Source of the DNA: Brachypodium distachyon
Lineage: Eukaryota > Streptophyta > Magnoliopsida > Poales > Poaceae
Assembly (NCBI RefSeq): GCF_000005505.3
Contig: NC_016134.3
Coordinates: 22,581,584-22,645,583 of the forward strand
Direction of reading: 5' to 3'
DNA: 64,000 nt
Part shown: in pieces, positions 47,092 through 56,921 of the stretch
How positions within the stretch are numbered: position 1 is the first letter of the stretch
Layout: each line of letters starts with the position of its first letter
Position numbers and translations under genes: made by a program
Notes under the pieces: generated by a model
Databases searched by the model: none
Seen by the model: the letters and a program-made list of their open reading frames with translations, nothing else
Told to the model about the DNA's origin: nothing

Positions 47092-47334
47092 CTTGCTGGA
47101 AAAGGTGAGAGTCGAGATAAATGGATCTATCAAAATAACATACTACCCATATATGCTAGCAGCATGAAAGAACCATATAACTCCAACTAAAACTTCATTC
47201 ATGAACAAGCGAAGTGATAAAACATAGTGGTAAGTTCACACAGAAGTCTAATCCTGAGGATCACATGACGATTGATCAGGATTCTAACGATACTAGCGCG
47301 AAAACAACTCATAAACAAACTAAGGGTAAGGACG
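47092..47334 (-). other. Spacer between orf0 and gag of element C
   Basis: 243 bp, AT-rich, no coding signal. Whether gag is reached by splicing, reinitiation or a second RNA cannot be told from sequence. Confidence 0.6.
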
Positions 47335-48309
47335 CTACTCGTGACGGTCGGTCTTGACGTCGGACTCGAAGATAACCTCCTCGGTGTCTTCCTCGTCCTC
47401 CATCGGCTCGTCCTCATCTCCGGAGTCGGCTATCTCGTAGTCGAACACCTCAACTCTGAACTGCATCTCCTCTTCGTAATCCTCATCATTGCTGAGGAAA
47501 GCCTCGTCCTCAGCTTGAACGTCCTCTCCATTGTCACGTGCCTCCTCCAACTCTTCCCGGAGGGTGGAAATGGTTCCCTTGAGAAGGTGCACCTCCATCT
47601 CAAAGCTATTGATCCGATTCTCCAGTTCCCCCTTCTCCTCTGCTGCTTCCCCTAGCTCCTCTTGCTGTATGACAGCTGTCTCCTGAAGCTGCTGCAGCTC
47701 ATCATTGGTGTCTTTGTTCAGGGATTCCAGTTCCTGAACCTTCTGCTGTGTCTCCATGTCCTTGGACTTCAGCAGATCATTCTCCCGCTTGAGGGCGGCG
47801 ATCTTAACATCAGCCAGGGCTAACTCCCGGTTCAGCTCATCTCGGGCGTGGAGGTGTGCATCCGAGATAATCCTAGTGACCTCATGCTGACGCTGGACGC
47901 TGTCGAGGTAACGCTCGAGGTCATCGTACTGTTGGGCGCTGGGGGTGAGGTCGCCGGTACGGGGAAGCAGATTCCCGTATCGGGTCTTCTTGCCAAAGTC
48001 CTCGTAGGCAGTGAAGACGAGCTCAAAGGCGTACTCGCCGCAGATGCGGGCAAGAGCCTCCTGCATAGCCTTTATCAGGCCAGCCTCCCAGGTATCCGCT
48101 TCCACGGTGAAGGTGACGTCCCTGGTGACGGGGTAAACCTGACGTCCACGGATCTTGGCACCGATGTCGACGTGTCCTGGGCGGTCCACGTAACGGTAAG
48201 CACGAAACTCTGGCGACGGCATGCGCAGGTGCGTGGTCACATCACGCAGCTGTGCCTCAAAAAGAAAGTCGCCCTGTCCAGCCTGGTGAAACTCTCCGTT
48301 GGCAGCCAT
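47335..48309 (-). CDS. Intact orf0 of element C (324-codon extra ORF upstream of gag)
   Basis: Open from the ATG at 48309-48307 to a stop at 47335. The N-terminal third (about 1-110) is globular, with GAKIRGRQVYPVTRDVTFTV matching the IRGR block of the A-family orf0 copies. Residues about 110-260 are Glu/Lys/Leu/Gln-rich and read as a long coiled coil (ELNRELALADVKIAALKREN). The last 60 residues are strongly acidic (DEDEPMEDEEDTEEV). There is no zinc finger, protease or membrane segment. The leader and PBS lie directly upstream. Role unknown; a structural or RNA-packaging accessory is a guess. Confidence 0.8.
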   Translation of the reverse strand: MAANGEFHQAGQGDFLFEAQLRDVTTHLRMPSPEFRAYRYVDRPGHVDIGAKIRGRQVYPVTRDVTFTVEADTWEAGLIKAMQEALARICGEYAFELVFTAYEDFGKKTRYGNLLPRTGDLTPSAQQYDDLERYLDSVQRQHEVTRIISDAHLHARDELNRELALADVKIAALKRENDLLKSKDMETQQKVQELESLNKDTNDELQQLQETAVIQQEELGEAAEEKGELENRINSFEMEVHLLKGTISTLREELEEARDNGEDVQAEDEAFLSNDEDYEEEMQFRVEVFDYEIADSGDEDEPMEDEEDTEEVIFESDVKTDRHE

Positions 48310-48467
48310 CTACACAATTCTTAACAAAGATGAGAAGAGTGAATTGGAATTCATGTTAGATAGACAAGAATAGGAGTATAAGTATCGGTATATATTCATC
48401 TTGATTTACTTAAAATAAGTCCTTATGGCTTTTCCAATACTAGGGTCACGACCTATAGGCAACATGC
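48310..48467 (-). other. 5' leader of element C
   Basis: 158 bp between PBS and orf0, AT-rich, no feature beyond a possible TATA-free leader. Confidence 0.6.
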
Positions 48468-48479
48468 GCTCTGATACCA
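48468..48479 (-). promoter_or_regulatory. Primer binding site of element C
   Basis: The minus strand reads exact TGGTATCAGAGC two bases after the LTR. Confidence 0.92.
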
Positions 48480-48743
48480 TCTGTGGCGACCCAGACCCGT
48501 AAGGATCCGGACCTCTATGTAAACTGTGCTAGTCCCTGGATCAAATGCTAGCACACACAGTTCCATTGATGAAATATCATACACATGTCTATTACATCGG
48601 TTCGATTAACAAATCCAGAGTACTTAATACAAGCCAAGCGGAAGTTCAAATAAAAACACACTGATAAAGAGGGAGTCCCATCAACGCCACAGGCAAGTTG
48701 AGTGTAGACTCGCAACCCTGCGTCTTCTTCTTAAGCGTCACAC

Positions 48744-50038
48744 TCTGCACATGATAGGTGCAGGTCAGTACATTGAATGTACTTGCAAGTCACACCTGTG
48801 TGGTTAGGAGGAATGCATGGAAATGATGTAGGATTTCCTAGTTTGGCTACTAGGGTTGTTTTTGCAAAATACTGCTTTTGGGGTTTCGAAATACTCATAG
48901 TATTTTCCTTTGAAAATCTCTATCCTGAAGTTTTGATAAAACAGGGTTTGAACAATAGTATGGTCATTATGTGGATGTTCACTCCACGTCCTAGCTATGC
49001 ACTCTGGGTCAACTGACACTCACATAGCATCCCTTTTTCCTGACTCATTCTGTGGAACCTTCCATCGAGTCAAAACAGTTTTGGGGTTTTTGAAAACAAA
49101 ACTTGAAGATCTCCACTTCTCCTGACTTAATGACTCAAAGTCGCCCGTAACCAGGGGCATGGCTAATCGATTAGATTGACACTCTCGAGAGGTTTGTACA
49201 CTTTACCCACTTGACACAATCAGTCCAAAGTGTTGCCTGACGACAAGCGTGCGCAACAGGTAAAGATTGTGACGAAGTCTTTCACTAGAAGCCCCCTGAT
49301 ACCTAATTCTGGCACCGCCCGCCCCATATGAGCACATTGGCTCCTATCCGGATGGCGATACCCAGGTACGGGTTTCCCGCTAGTTAGTCGACCAAGCCAG
49401 AGCCCATAATAGCAAGTGGTTGCACAAGAAGCCTTTGGGTACATGAGAAGGTTTGAACTCTTGGATTTCTGGACAGCGGTCCCCACCTTCTCCTGAGCGT
49501 GTACCCGTTACGGGGCTACAACACTTGCCGACAGCCAACTGGCCTCCATCATACCACTCCATCCAGATAAAACATTTTGGTTTTGTTTTGAAAACATTTT
49601 TCCAAAAACATACTCGCTCATAAAGAGCACTTAGTACTTTGCAATATAGTTTGGGTCCCGTCCCGTTATAATAGTATAGCATGCTTTGGAAAAATGTATA
49701 TACATAACCTATGGTTTTTGGTGGCATGGCAATATATCCTATAAGCAATCTACTAGGAATAACTAAACATGTTGAAAACGCATTTGATAAATACTTCATA
49801 AAGAAATAACTCTAACATGCATCCCTATGATGTTGTAAACAAAATAGCATAAGCAAAAATATAGGTTCTACATGGTCAATAAGTGTAACTTGCCTGGATC
49901 AGAGAAGTTGTTGCGGTCGTCAACTCCCTGGCACTCTTCGCAATCGCAATCCGAATAATCTAACGCGTAGAACGAAACGACAATAAATGCATAGTTCCAA
50001 ACATCTCTCAAAATCCAAATATAACTCCAAATGAACAT
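48744..50038 (-). other. Conserved LTR short ORF with putative GC-AG intron (element C copy)
   Basis: An ATG at 50038 opens 48 codons. A hydrophobic segment, MFIWSYIWILRDVWNYAFIV, leads to DYSDCDCEECQGVDD. Exon 1 ends one base into a codon at 49894, followed by the donor GCAAGT (49893-49888). The candidate acceptor CAG ends at 48745. Splicing would add ECDA and a TAA. FIWSYIW and the SDCDCEEC block match the 4.4-kb solo LTR at protein level, although the LTRs have diverged strongly. Predicted product 52 residues, perhaps with one membrane helix plus a Cys cluster. Acceptor choice is uncertain. Confidence 0.4.
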
Positions 50039-51132
50039 CGGATAAAGGATATATCACAAGCATACAAAATAGAACCTAAACGTCATCTAGGTAATACCGT
50101 CATCTAAGTAATACCATAGTATTAACAATTCAAGTTCTAAAGCCTAAGGTTAAGGCTGGTGTGGCTAAGTCTGAAACCTATGCTACAGTATAGTTCTAAG
50201 GTTGTACTAACTAACGCAACAGGTTTCAGGTTAATTGGATAAACAGATTAGAAGTTACTGGCTTGCAAAGGTGGCTAGTCAGATTCTGACAGACAAAGAA
50301 TACTAACTTCTACTGAAAATCTACTGGTGCTAAACTATTCCAATGACAGAGAAATAAACAAAGAAATTCAAGAATATGATCTACTCTTTCGAATGGCACT
50401 GGTTTCACTAACTATGGAGATATGAGGCAGTAGCTATGAACAGGTGAATGTGGCTACTCTGAAACAGAACCTAATAGGATATGAACTTCTACCATCGTGC
50501 TGCTAGTGAAGATGAAGTTGAAATGGTCCAACTAGAAAATGGCTGTGAAGGGGTGTTCCTAAAGTTCAATCTACAAAAAGAAACAACTAAAATGATGCTA
50601 CGGGCAACAACGAGAATTGCTGCGAATAAGGCTACCCCCTAAGAATGATGCTGCAACTTTCTGCCGCGGCAGAGAAACTGATTAGAATACCATTTTGCGA
50701 CGACGACGCAAAGCACTAGATGAACCATCTATGGCTAATGTCTACAGAGAATTTGTAGAGGAACATTCACTCTACAAAATGGTGAAATCTAGAGCACATA
50801 ATGATCATTGGTTTGATAGCAAACGATGCCTAAACAGAGCTAACCGAAGAACACAGCTGCAGTGAACTTAAACAAGTTCATACCCAAATCCTCCCGGAGA
50901 TGAACGATTCGACGAATCGGGACTCGAGGAAGAAAATGAATAGATGGGGGAGCTTCACGGCGTCGCAAGGATCACTAGGGCGGTGGCGGCTCGGCGAACG
51001 GGGCAGCCCAGCTCCGGCAATTTCTCGCCGGAGTTGGGCGGCGGCGACGGCGGTTTTGGCCGGCGTTTGGGGGCGCGTGGGCGGCAGAGAGCGTGGGCGG
51101 GCGAGGGAGTGCGAGACAGGGGGCGCGGGGTG

Positions 51133-51140
51133 CTTTATAG
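51133..51140 (-). promoter_or_regulatory. TATA box of element C LTR
   Basis: The minus strand reads CTATAAAG within GAGCCCTATAAAGCACC. Confidence 0.65.
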
Positions 51141-51476
51141 GGCTCGGGGCGCGTGGGCGGGCTGGCCGGCGGTTGCGCGGGCGTGGGGTCGTGGGCGCGG
51201 TCGTGCGCGCGGCGGTTTGGCGAGCGCGGGCGTGGCCAGGCGCGGGCGCGGGCCGGCGCGGGCATGCGCGAGCGCGGGCGCGCGGGAGGGGACGCGGGGG
51301 CACGCGCAGGCGCGCGCGGGCGAGCGGCGGCGCGGGCGGCGGCGGCAGCGTGGGCAGGCGCGCGGGGTCGGCGAGCAGGTGCGCGGGCAAGCGGGCAGGC
51401 GAGCGCGGGCGGCGGCGGGAGCGCGGCCGGGCGCGGCGCCAGCGGCGGTTGGAGACGGCGGAGATGAGGGAGAAGA

Positions 51477-51499
51477 TGACAGGTGGGCCCCACCTGTCA
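51477..51499. promoter_or_regulatory. 23-bp LTR palindrome in element C
   Basis: Perfect 11-bp arms around C, identical to the copy at 34488, although the surrounding LTR is different. Confidence 0.75.
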
Positions 51500-51521
51500 G
51501 TGAGAGAGAGAAGAGATGAAA

Positions 51522-51610
51522 GCGTATTTCCTGAGAATACGTTTCCCTGCGGAGAAAGCGTATTTTCTGAGAATACGCTTCCCTGCGGAGAAAGTGTATT
51601 TTCGGAGAAA
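51522..51610 (-). repeat. 36-bp tandem repeat with hairpin, upstream of the C promoter
   Basis: Two full units (51522-51557 and 51558-51593) and a 17-bp partial. Each full unit contains an inverted repeat GCGTATT...AATACGC. The second is perfect, with a 7-nt loop. Confidence 0.85.
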
Positions 51611-52024
51611 AAGAATAAAAGAAAAATACAAAAAATAATTTTCCAGGATCTATAATTCACCCGAAATTCCATTTAAATCATTTCAAATATCAAATGGCTT
51701 CAGAAAAATTCCCAAAAATTCTGTAAAATAATATATTTCATTTAGAGTCCAGGAAAATTATTCCCACTCAAAAGTAAATTTGTAAAAATAGTTTTAATGT
51801 TTCTAAGCTTTAAATAAACCCAAATAAAATACTAAAATGCGTTTTTAGACTCTAGAAAATTCTCAATTCAATTTCTATCTACCTATCACATTCCAAAACA
51901 CCATTTCAAACACTTTCAATAATGCATCATAACGAACATCAATATTTTAAGATATGATCAAGGTGATATGCATAAGAAATGTAAAGGTGCGAACATCCGA
52001 ATTTGAAAAATTTGGGATGTTACA

Positions 52025-53126
52025 CACGTAACCCCAGCTCCCGGGAGATCTTCTTCTCTGTCGGCAACAAGCACTGAGCTGACCATTTGGTCAGTCGCCT
52101 CTAGGTAGAGTAGCAGCGGCTCGCCCGGCTTGGGGGCGACGAGGATCGGTGGCGATTTCATGTACCGCTTCGGGTCCTGGAACGCCGCCTCAGACTCAGG
52201 GTCCGATTGATTGGGCCCTTCTTCATTACCTTGAAGAAAGGCAAGTTGCGTTCGCCCAGCCTTGAAATGAAGCACCCCAGCGCGGCAACATAACCGTTGA
52301 TGCGCTGGACGTCCTTCACCTTGCGGGGAGCCTCCATCTTCTCAATAGCTTCTATCTTCTTTGGGTTGGCCTGAATCCCCCTGTGTGAAACCAAGAAGCC
52401 CAGAAGCTACCCCGAGTCTACACCAAAAGTGCATTTCTCAGGGTTCAACTTGAGCTTGATCCTGCGGAGGCTATCGAACGTCTCCCGCATGTCATCAATA
52501 AGCGAGTCCCCGCGCTTTGACTTGATGACGATATCGTCCATGTCAGCCTCAACGTTTCGGCCCAGCTGGGGTCCCAAGCACTCGCGTAAGGCACGTTGGA
52601 ATGTTGAGCCCGCGTTCTTCAACCCGAAGGGCATGCACGTGTAACAGTGGCAGCCAACCGGGGTGATGAACGCCGTTTTCTCCTTGTCCTCGACTGCCAT
52701 CTTAATCTGATGGTAGCCGGAAAAAGCATCCAAAAAACACAACAAATCGCAACCGGCAGTGAAATCTACTATTTGATCAATGCGGGGTACAGGGAAGGGA
52801 TCTTTGGGACATGCACGATTTAGATCAGTAAAATCTACACACATGCGCAATTTGTTTTCCCCCTTGGGCACTACAACTGGGTTTGCTAACCAAGTGAGGT
52901 ACGGTACTTCCCTGATAGCCCCCGCAGCTTTTAGCTTGTCCACTTCTTGTTTGATGAAGTCCTTGCGCTCCTGTGCTTGCCGACGGACCTTCTGCTTGAC
53001 GGGGCGGGCGTCTGGACGCACCGCAAGTCGATGCTCGATCACCTCCCTAGGGACTCCGGGAAGATCCGATGGTTCCCAAGAGAACACGTCGGCATTCTCC
53101 CGAAGGAAAGTGATGAGGGCGCTTTC
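52025..53126 (-). pseudogene. Reverse transcriptase of the Tat-like element
   Basis: Minus strand from 53126: ESALITFLRENADVFSWEPS, DLPGVPREVIEHRL, then RT proper. Blocks: RMCVDFTDLNRACPKDPFPV, FLDAFSGYHQIKM (first catalytic Asp), CMPFGLKNAGSTFQ and EADMDDIVIKS. The position normally Tyr in YxDD is Asp (codon 52544-52542). A TAG stands at 52409-52407, then LLGFLVSHRGIQANPKKIEA continues. A frameshift near 52200 precedes PPILVAPKPGEPLLLYLEAT. The sequence is cut at 52024 by element C. Confidence 0.88.
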
Positions 53127-53912
53127 CTATTTGGCATCGAGGTTGGCACCGATGGTGACGGTGCGCTCCTCTTTGCCGGCTTGGAGGGGCAGCTTCTTCA
53201 CCTTGGTGGCCTCCTCCTTGAGCTTTTGGCCCTTGCCGGGGGGTGAACTCGATCTTGTGCTTCCCCCGTCTAGTTGCTGCGGGGTAACACGAGCCTTCTT
53301 TGCTGAGGGGCGATCGCCCGGCAGCGAGCCTTCGCTTCCGGCGACGCCTTCGTCACCGGAATCAGCTGCGGCGGCGGCCTTGATGACCTCGCCAACACAC
53401 CAAGCCACGTCCTTGAGATCGCACTTGATGGACAGGACTCCATACGTGGACGGCATCTTCATCACGCCATAGGCGCAATGAGCTGCCGCCATGAACTTGA
53501 TTAGCACCGGCCGACCAAGGATCCCGTTGTACGGCAACGGGGTATGAGCCACATCAAACATGGGGTGCTCAGTCCTAAACGCTTCCCGGGACCTGAAGGT
53601 GACCGGTAGCATGATGCGTCCCAGGGGGCGCACGATCCTGGGGTTCACTCCCCGGAACGGGTCGGTGGGCTTCATCTGCTCCAGCAGCAGCTGAAGCTTC
53701 TCAACCAACCTAGCGGACTTGAGGTTTAACCCCGCTCCGTTGTCCACCAGCACCTTGGTCACCGTCATGTTGTAGATGATCGGTGAGACCACGAAGGGCA
53801 AAACCCCTGACCGCAGCTGCCGGGCTGGGTGATTCTTAGAGTTGAAGGTGATCGGCACGTGCGAACACTTCAACGGCTGCCGCACCTCCGTGTACGGCAA
53901 CAGCACACACAC
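53127..53912 (-). pseudogene. Protease region of the Tat-like element
   Basis: 261 open codons ending at a TAG (53129-53127) in place of a Gln codon. The protease signature VLVDNGAGLNL sits about 55 residues in. Thr/Ser after the catalytic Asp is replaced by Asn. YNGILGRPVLIKFMA is the conserved flap-end block. A basic, Ser/Pro/Lys-rich linker follows before RT. 53913-54082 upstream is out-of-frame linker. Confidence 0.8.
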
Positions 53913-54082
53913 CTCCCAGGTGAGGCGCTTTACCGCGCTATAGGATGAGAGAGTATAAGCCCCCCTATGGATGCAGGCGACGCCGCGGGGCTCCTAGAAG
54001 CCGGGCTCATCGCCCTCGCCATAATCGGACTCACGCTGCTCCTCAGCACGAGCCTTGTCTCGTCCCCCGCGCGGGCTTGGCC

Positions 54083-55937
54083 TCAACCCCCCTGGGTTTC
54101 CTCTTTGCCGGCATCTCCACCGGCAGGCTTCGCTCCAGCTCTGGGGTCATTCCGGCAGTCACGGGAGAGATGCCCGATATCCCCGCAGTTGAAGCAGGCG
54201 TCGGCTGCTCGACGCTCCTCGTGGCGCTGCTCGCACCTCTGCTTGATACCCTGCAGGATGCGGCAATCCTGTGCATCATGGGTAGCGTTGGCGTGGATGG
54301 GGCAGCGGGGCGCGTCGCCCGGCTTGCCGCCAGACCCGCCAGCGGAGGAGGCCTTTTTCGCAGGCCTCGAGGTAGCCCCCGGTTCCGCGGCAAGCACTTG
54401 CTTCCCGCCGCGCTTCCGAGAACCCTTCTTCTGCGAGCCCTTAGAGGGACTCGCGGCAGCCTTAGCTGCAAGTTTGGGCACCAAGCGCCCTTCCTCAGCC
54501 ATGGCACACTTGTGCGCCAAGGCACAGAGCTCGTGCGCCGTCCGGATCCGGTGCATGCTCAGCTTCTCACGCATCTTGGGATCACGGACGTTGATGGCGA
54601 AGGTGTTGATGATGGCGGCAGCCTCCGCCTCAGGAATGGAGTAGGAGAGACTAGAGAAGCGGTTGATGAAGCTCCGGAACGTCTCCCTTGGCTTCTGCAC
54701 CACGGTGTGCAGCTCCGCCGTGGTTCCCGACAGCTTGTAGCCGCCCTGGAACGCACTGACAAAATGCCCGCGCAAGTCATCCCACGAGGAGATGGATCCT
54801 GCCGGCAAGTTGAGCAACCAAGTTCTCGCCGACAGGACCATGGGGAACCAGTTGGCCCTAACCTTCTCGTCGGCACCCACGCCGTTCATGGCCAACGAGT
54901 AAGTTAGGAAGAAATCCTTAGGGTTCGTGGTCCCGTCGCACATCCCGAGCGTTGGCAGGGCTCCGAACTTGCGGGGCCACTCCACCTGCCGCAGTTCACC
55001 GGTGAACACGGGGCAACCGTCGTCAGCCCCCCGGAGCAATTCGCCTTGGCCTCTGAGGTTGGCACGGTCACGTGCAAGTCGACGACGCCGCTCGAGGTGC
55101 AAGTCGGCAACGCCGCTCGAGGCACTCGCGCCGATCCTCCTGCTGACGTGCGTTGAGTATCCCCCGCACGTCCGCAGGCAGGACCGTTGATGATGAGTCG
55201 ACGGAGTCATCACCGGGCTCCACGGCTGTGCGACGGCTTCCGTCGGGCACCCCATGCACCAGGCCCTGCGACCGGGTCGGTGTCAACCCTAGACTGGCCG
55301 CGCGATCCTTCTGACCGGCGGTTGGCTGCAGCGAGGAGGGCGGCGAGCTCCGCCGTCCACGCCTCGTGCGCCGGTGTCCCCTGCGGCGGCTCGTCGCGCA
55401 TGATGGTCTGAGCCGCCAGGAGGGCTTCTGACCTAGTTCGGACAGGAGGCCCCGCGTGCTCCTGCTTGGCGCTGCCGTCTGGGACAGCTCCGTTGCCTCG
55501 AGGACGATCCCGCGAACCGGAGGGAGTTGCTTGGGAGGCAACAGAAAGATGCTGAGATGGACGCGGTTCGTCGTTGGCCCGCGGCTGCTCGACGTGTGGC
55601 TCGCGAGCACAGGCGACGACCCGGCTATGACTGGGCCCAGCCCTAGGCTGCGACGCTAGCCTTGGCCGGTCTCCAACGGAGCGCGGCAGAGGCTGAGGAA
55701 GTATCAGCTGCTGCTACTGCTGTTGCTGCACCCGGGCAGGCTCAGGGTTCTCCTAATCCTACGACGTGCGCTGCACGTCATGTGACCGTGTGTGCGCCGC
55801 TGGGGCACCATGCGGGTCGATCCGAGAGTAGCTAGCCTGCTTAGGAGGCATAGGAACAAGTATTGTCGCCTGAGAAGACGAAGCTGATGTAGCTGCAGAC
55901 GATGGCGCCGGCGGTCACTGGCGAGCTCTCCGCACGC
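54083..55937 (-). pseudogene. gag of the Tat-like element
   Basis: N-terminal part in broken frames (about 55937-55260; EAWTAELAALLAAANRRSEG is recognisable at 55360-55300), then 390 open codons from 55255. Retrotransposon gag domain: FFLTYSLAMNGVGADEKVRA, WDDLRGHFVSAFQGGYKL and RETFRSFINRFSSLSYSIPE. Basic Lys/Arg stretch, then CPIHANATHDAQDC and the zinc knuckle CFNCGDIGHLSRDC (near 54190-54150). The N-terminal frame is broken by a 25-bp tandem duplication at 55072-55121. Confidence 0.87.
55072..55121. repeat. 25-bp tandem duplication in gag
   Basis: Two adjacent 25-bp copies (55072-55096 and 55097-55121) differing at two bases. The length is not a multiple of three, so it shifts the gag frame. 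Confidence 0.85.
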
Positions 55938-55957
55938 GCCCCCTACCTCGCGCGCCA
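55938..55957 (-). promoter_or_regulatory. Primer binding site of the Tat-like element
   Basis: The minus strand reads TGGCGCGCGAGGTAGGGGGC, two bases after the LTR. It is close to the TGGCGC-type site typical of RIRE2-like elements, which use a tRNA other than initiator Met. Confidence 0.8.
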
Positions 55958-55959
55958 GA

Positions 55960-56921
55960 TGTCGTAGATCGGGGCTTAGACACCGGGGGATGCAAGGCAC
56001 CCCCTTTTTGGTTCGGCAGTGAGCGATGGGGATCGCTCCGGTGATTGCCGGCGAGACCAATGATGAGCGTAGCTAGGTACAAGCCAGTTTACCCAGGTTC
56101 GGGCCACCCTGAGGTGTGAAACCCTACGTCCTACTTCTGAGTGTGTATTAGCCAATGAACAAGTGTTTACAGGTTACCGGGAGAGTCCCCGGGCGCTCTC
56201 TTCCTTTCTGCTAAGTGGCTACTCACTACTTCTGGAACTAAATCTCTGGGGATCGTAACCCAGCTAGAGTCTAACCTAAGAAAAACCCGAACCCTTTGAC
56301 CGGTGGCGCTGGTCCTCCTTTTATACTCAAGGGGATACCACAGGTGTCTCGGTCTGCATGGGGACGCGCTTCTGGACACGCGCCGAACAAAGACCTAGGC
56401 AGCTTGCCTTTGCTGCGCTGGCATGCATGCATGGTACAAAACACTGTAGCTAGGGTGATACGTGCCCTAGATTCACTGCAAGCTACTCATTGTGGGTTGA
56501 CTAGACAGGAAACCACTCCCCTATCGAAGCATTTAATGCTCGGGTTGTGTCGCACTCCACGCTCCGACCAGCCCTGCACAAAAGGAGCCTGCCGGGCGGC
56601 TACGTGGCGTCGATACTTTGCCCGCACTGGGCACTGGCCCTGTTGTAAGCGCCTGTGTTAGGGGGCACCACCCCCCCCCCCCCCCGGCAAGTGAGCTTCC
56701 CGGGGGGGCGTCCTGGCGGGGATCTTCACGCTGCCATCCGGGGTAACCCCCGCAGCCCTGCTAGTCTTGCTCCGGGGCAACCGCCTTCCCAGGCTCCTGC
56801 CGGGCTGGTGGCTTCCCGGGCAGCTCGCACTGTGATGCCCAGGGTGCCGTCCTTGCGGGGAGCAAGCGAGGCAACCCACACGTTGAGCAACGGTGGTACC
56901 CCGGGTGCCATTGGTGCGACA
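55960..56921 (-). repeat. 5' LTR of the Tat-like element
   Basis: 962 bp, TGTCGC...TACGACA on the minus strand. Contains a TATA box (GTATAAAAGG, about 56317-56326) and a 14-base C run (about 56672-56686) that is prone to length error. Confidence 0.82.
56317..56326 (-). promoter_or_regulatory. TATA box of the Tat-like LTR
   Basis: The minus strand reads GTATAAAAGG in CTTGAGTATAAAAGGAGG. Confidence 0.7.

Larger units (their letters stand above)
44404..52024 (-). mobile_element. Element C: 5' two-thirds of a RIRE3-like gypsy retrotransposon
   Basis: Minus strand: 3.5-kb 5' LTR, PBS, intact orf0, gag and pol to the start of RNase H. The end of RNase H, integrase, chromodomain and 3' LTR are gone. 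It is inserted in a Tat-like element (flank CACGT at 52025-52029 is the candidate TSD; its partner is lost). Same architecture as family A but a diverged LTR ending in GGTCGCCACA. Confidence 0.9.
48482..52024 (-). repeat. 5' LTR of element C
   Basis: 3543 bp. On the minus strand it starts TGTAACATCCCAAATTTT and ends GGTCGCCACA. In transcription order: 36-bp hairpin repeats (51610-51522), palindrome (51499-51477), an extremely GC-rich stretch with CG-dense simple sequence (51470-51150), TATA box, CT-rich leader, then the short-ORF block and splice-like sites. Confidence 0.92.
52025..56921 (-). mobile_element. RIRE2/Tat-like Ty3/gypsy element, 5' part
   Basis: Minus strand: 5' LTR (55960-56921), PBS, gag, protease and RT up to the point where element C is inserted. 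RNase H, integrase and 3' LTR are not in the window. The lineage is inferred from RT blocks (RMCVDFTDLNRACPKDPFPV) and the TGGCGC-type PBS. It is inserted in copia pol; AACAT (56922-56926) is the candidate TSD. Confidence 0.85.

Noticed and set aside
46858..47190. Polyleucine/polyvaline ORF on the plus strand opposite gag
   Set aside because: It is the antisense reading of the AAC/GTT microsatellite in gag.
50900..51655. Long ORFs on both strands in a very GC-rich stretch
   Set aside because: They coincide with the CG-dense promoter region of the element C LTR; composition alone keeps all frames open.
56672..56686. Run of 14 C, considered as a functional tract
   Set aside because: It sits within the Tat-like LTR and homopolymers of this length are prone to sequencing error; no evidence for a role.
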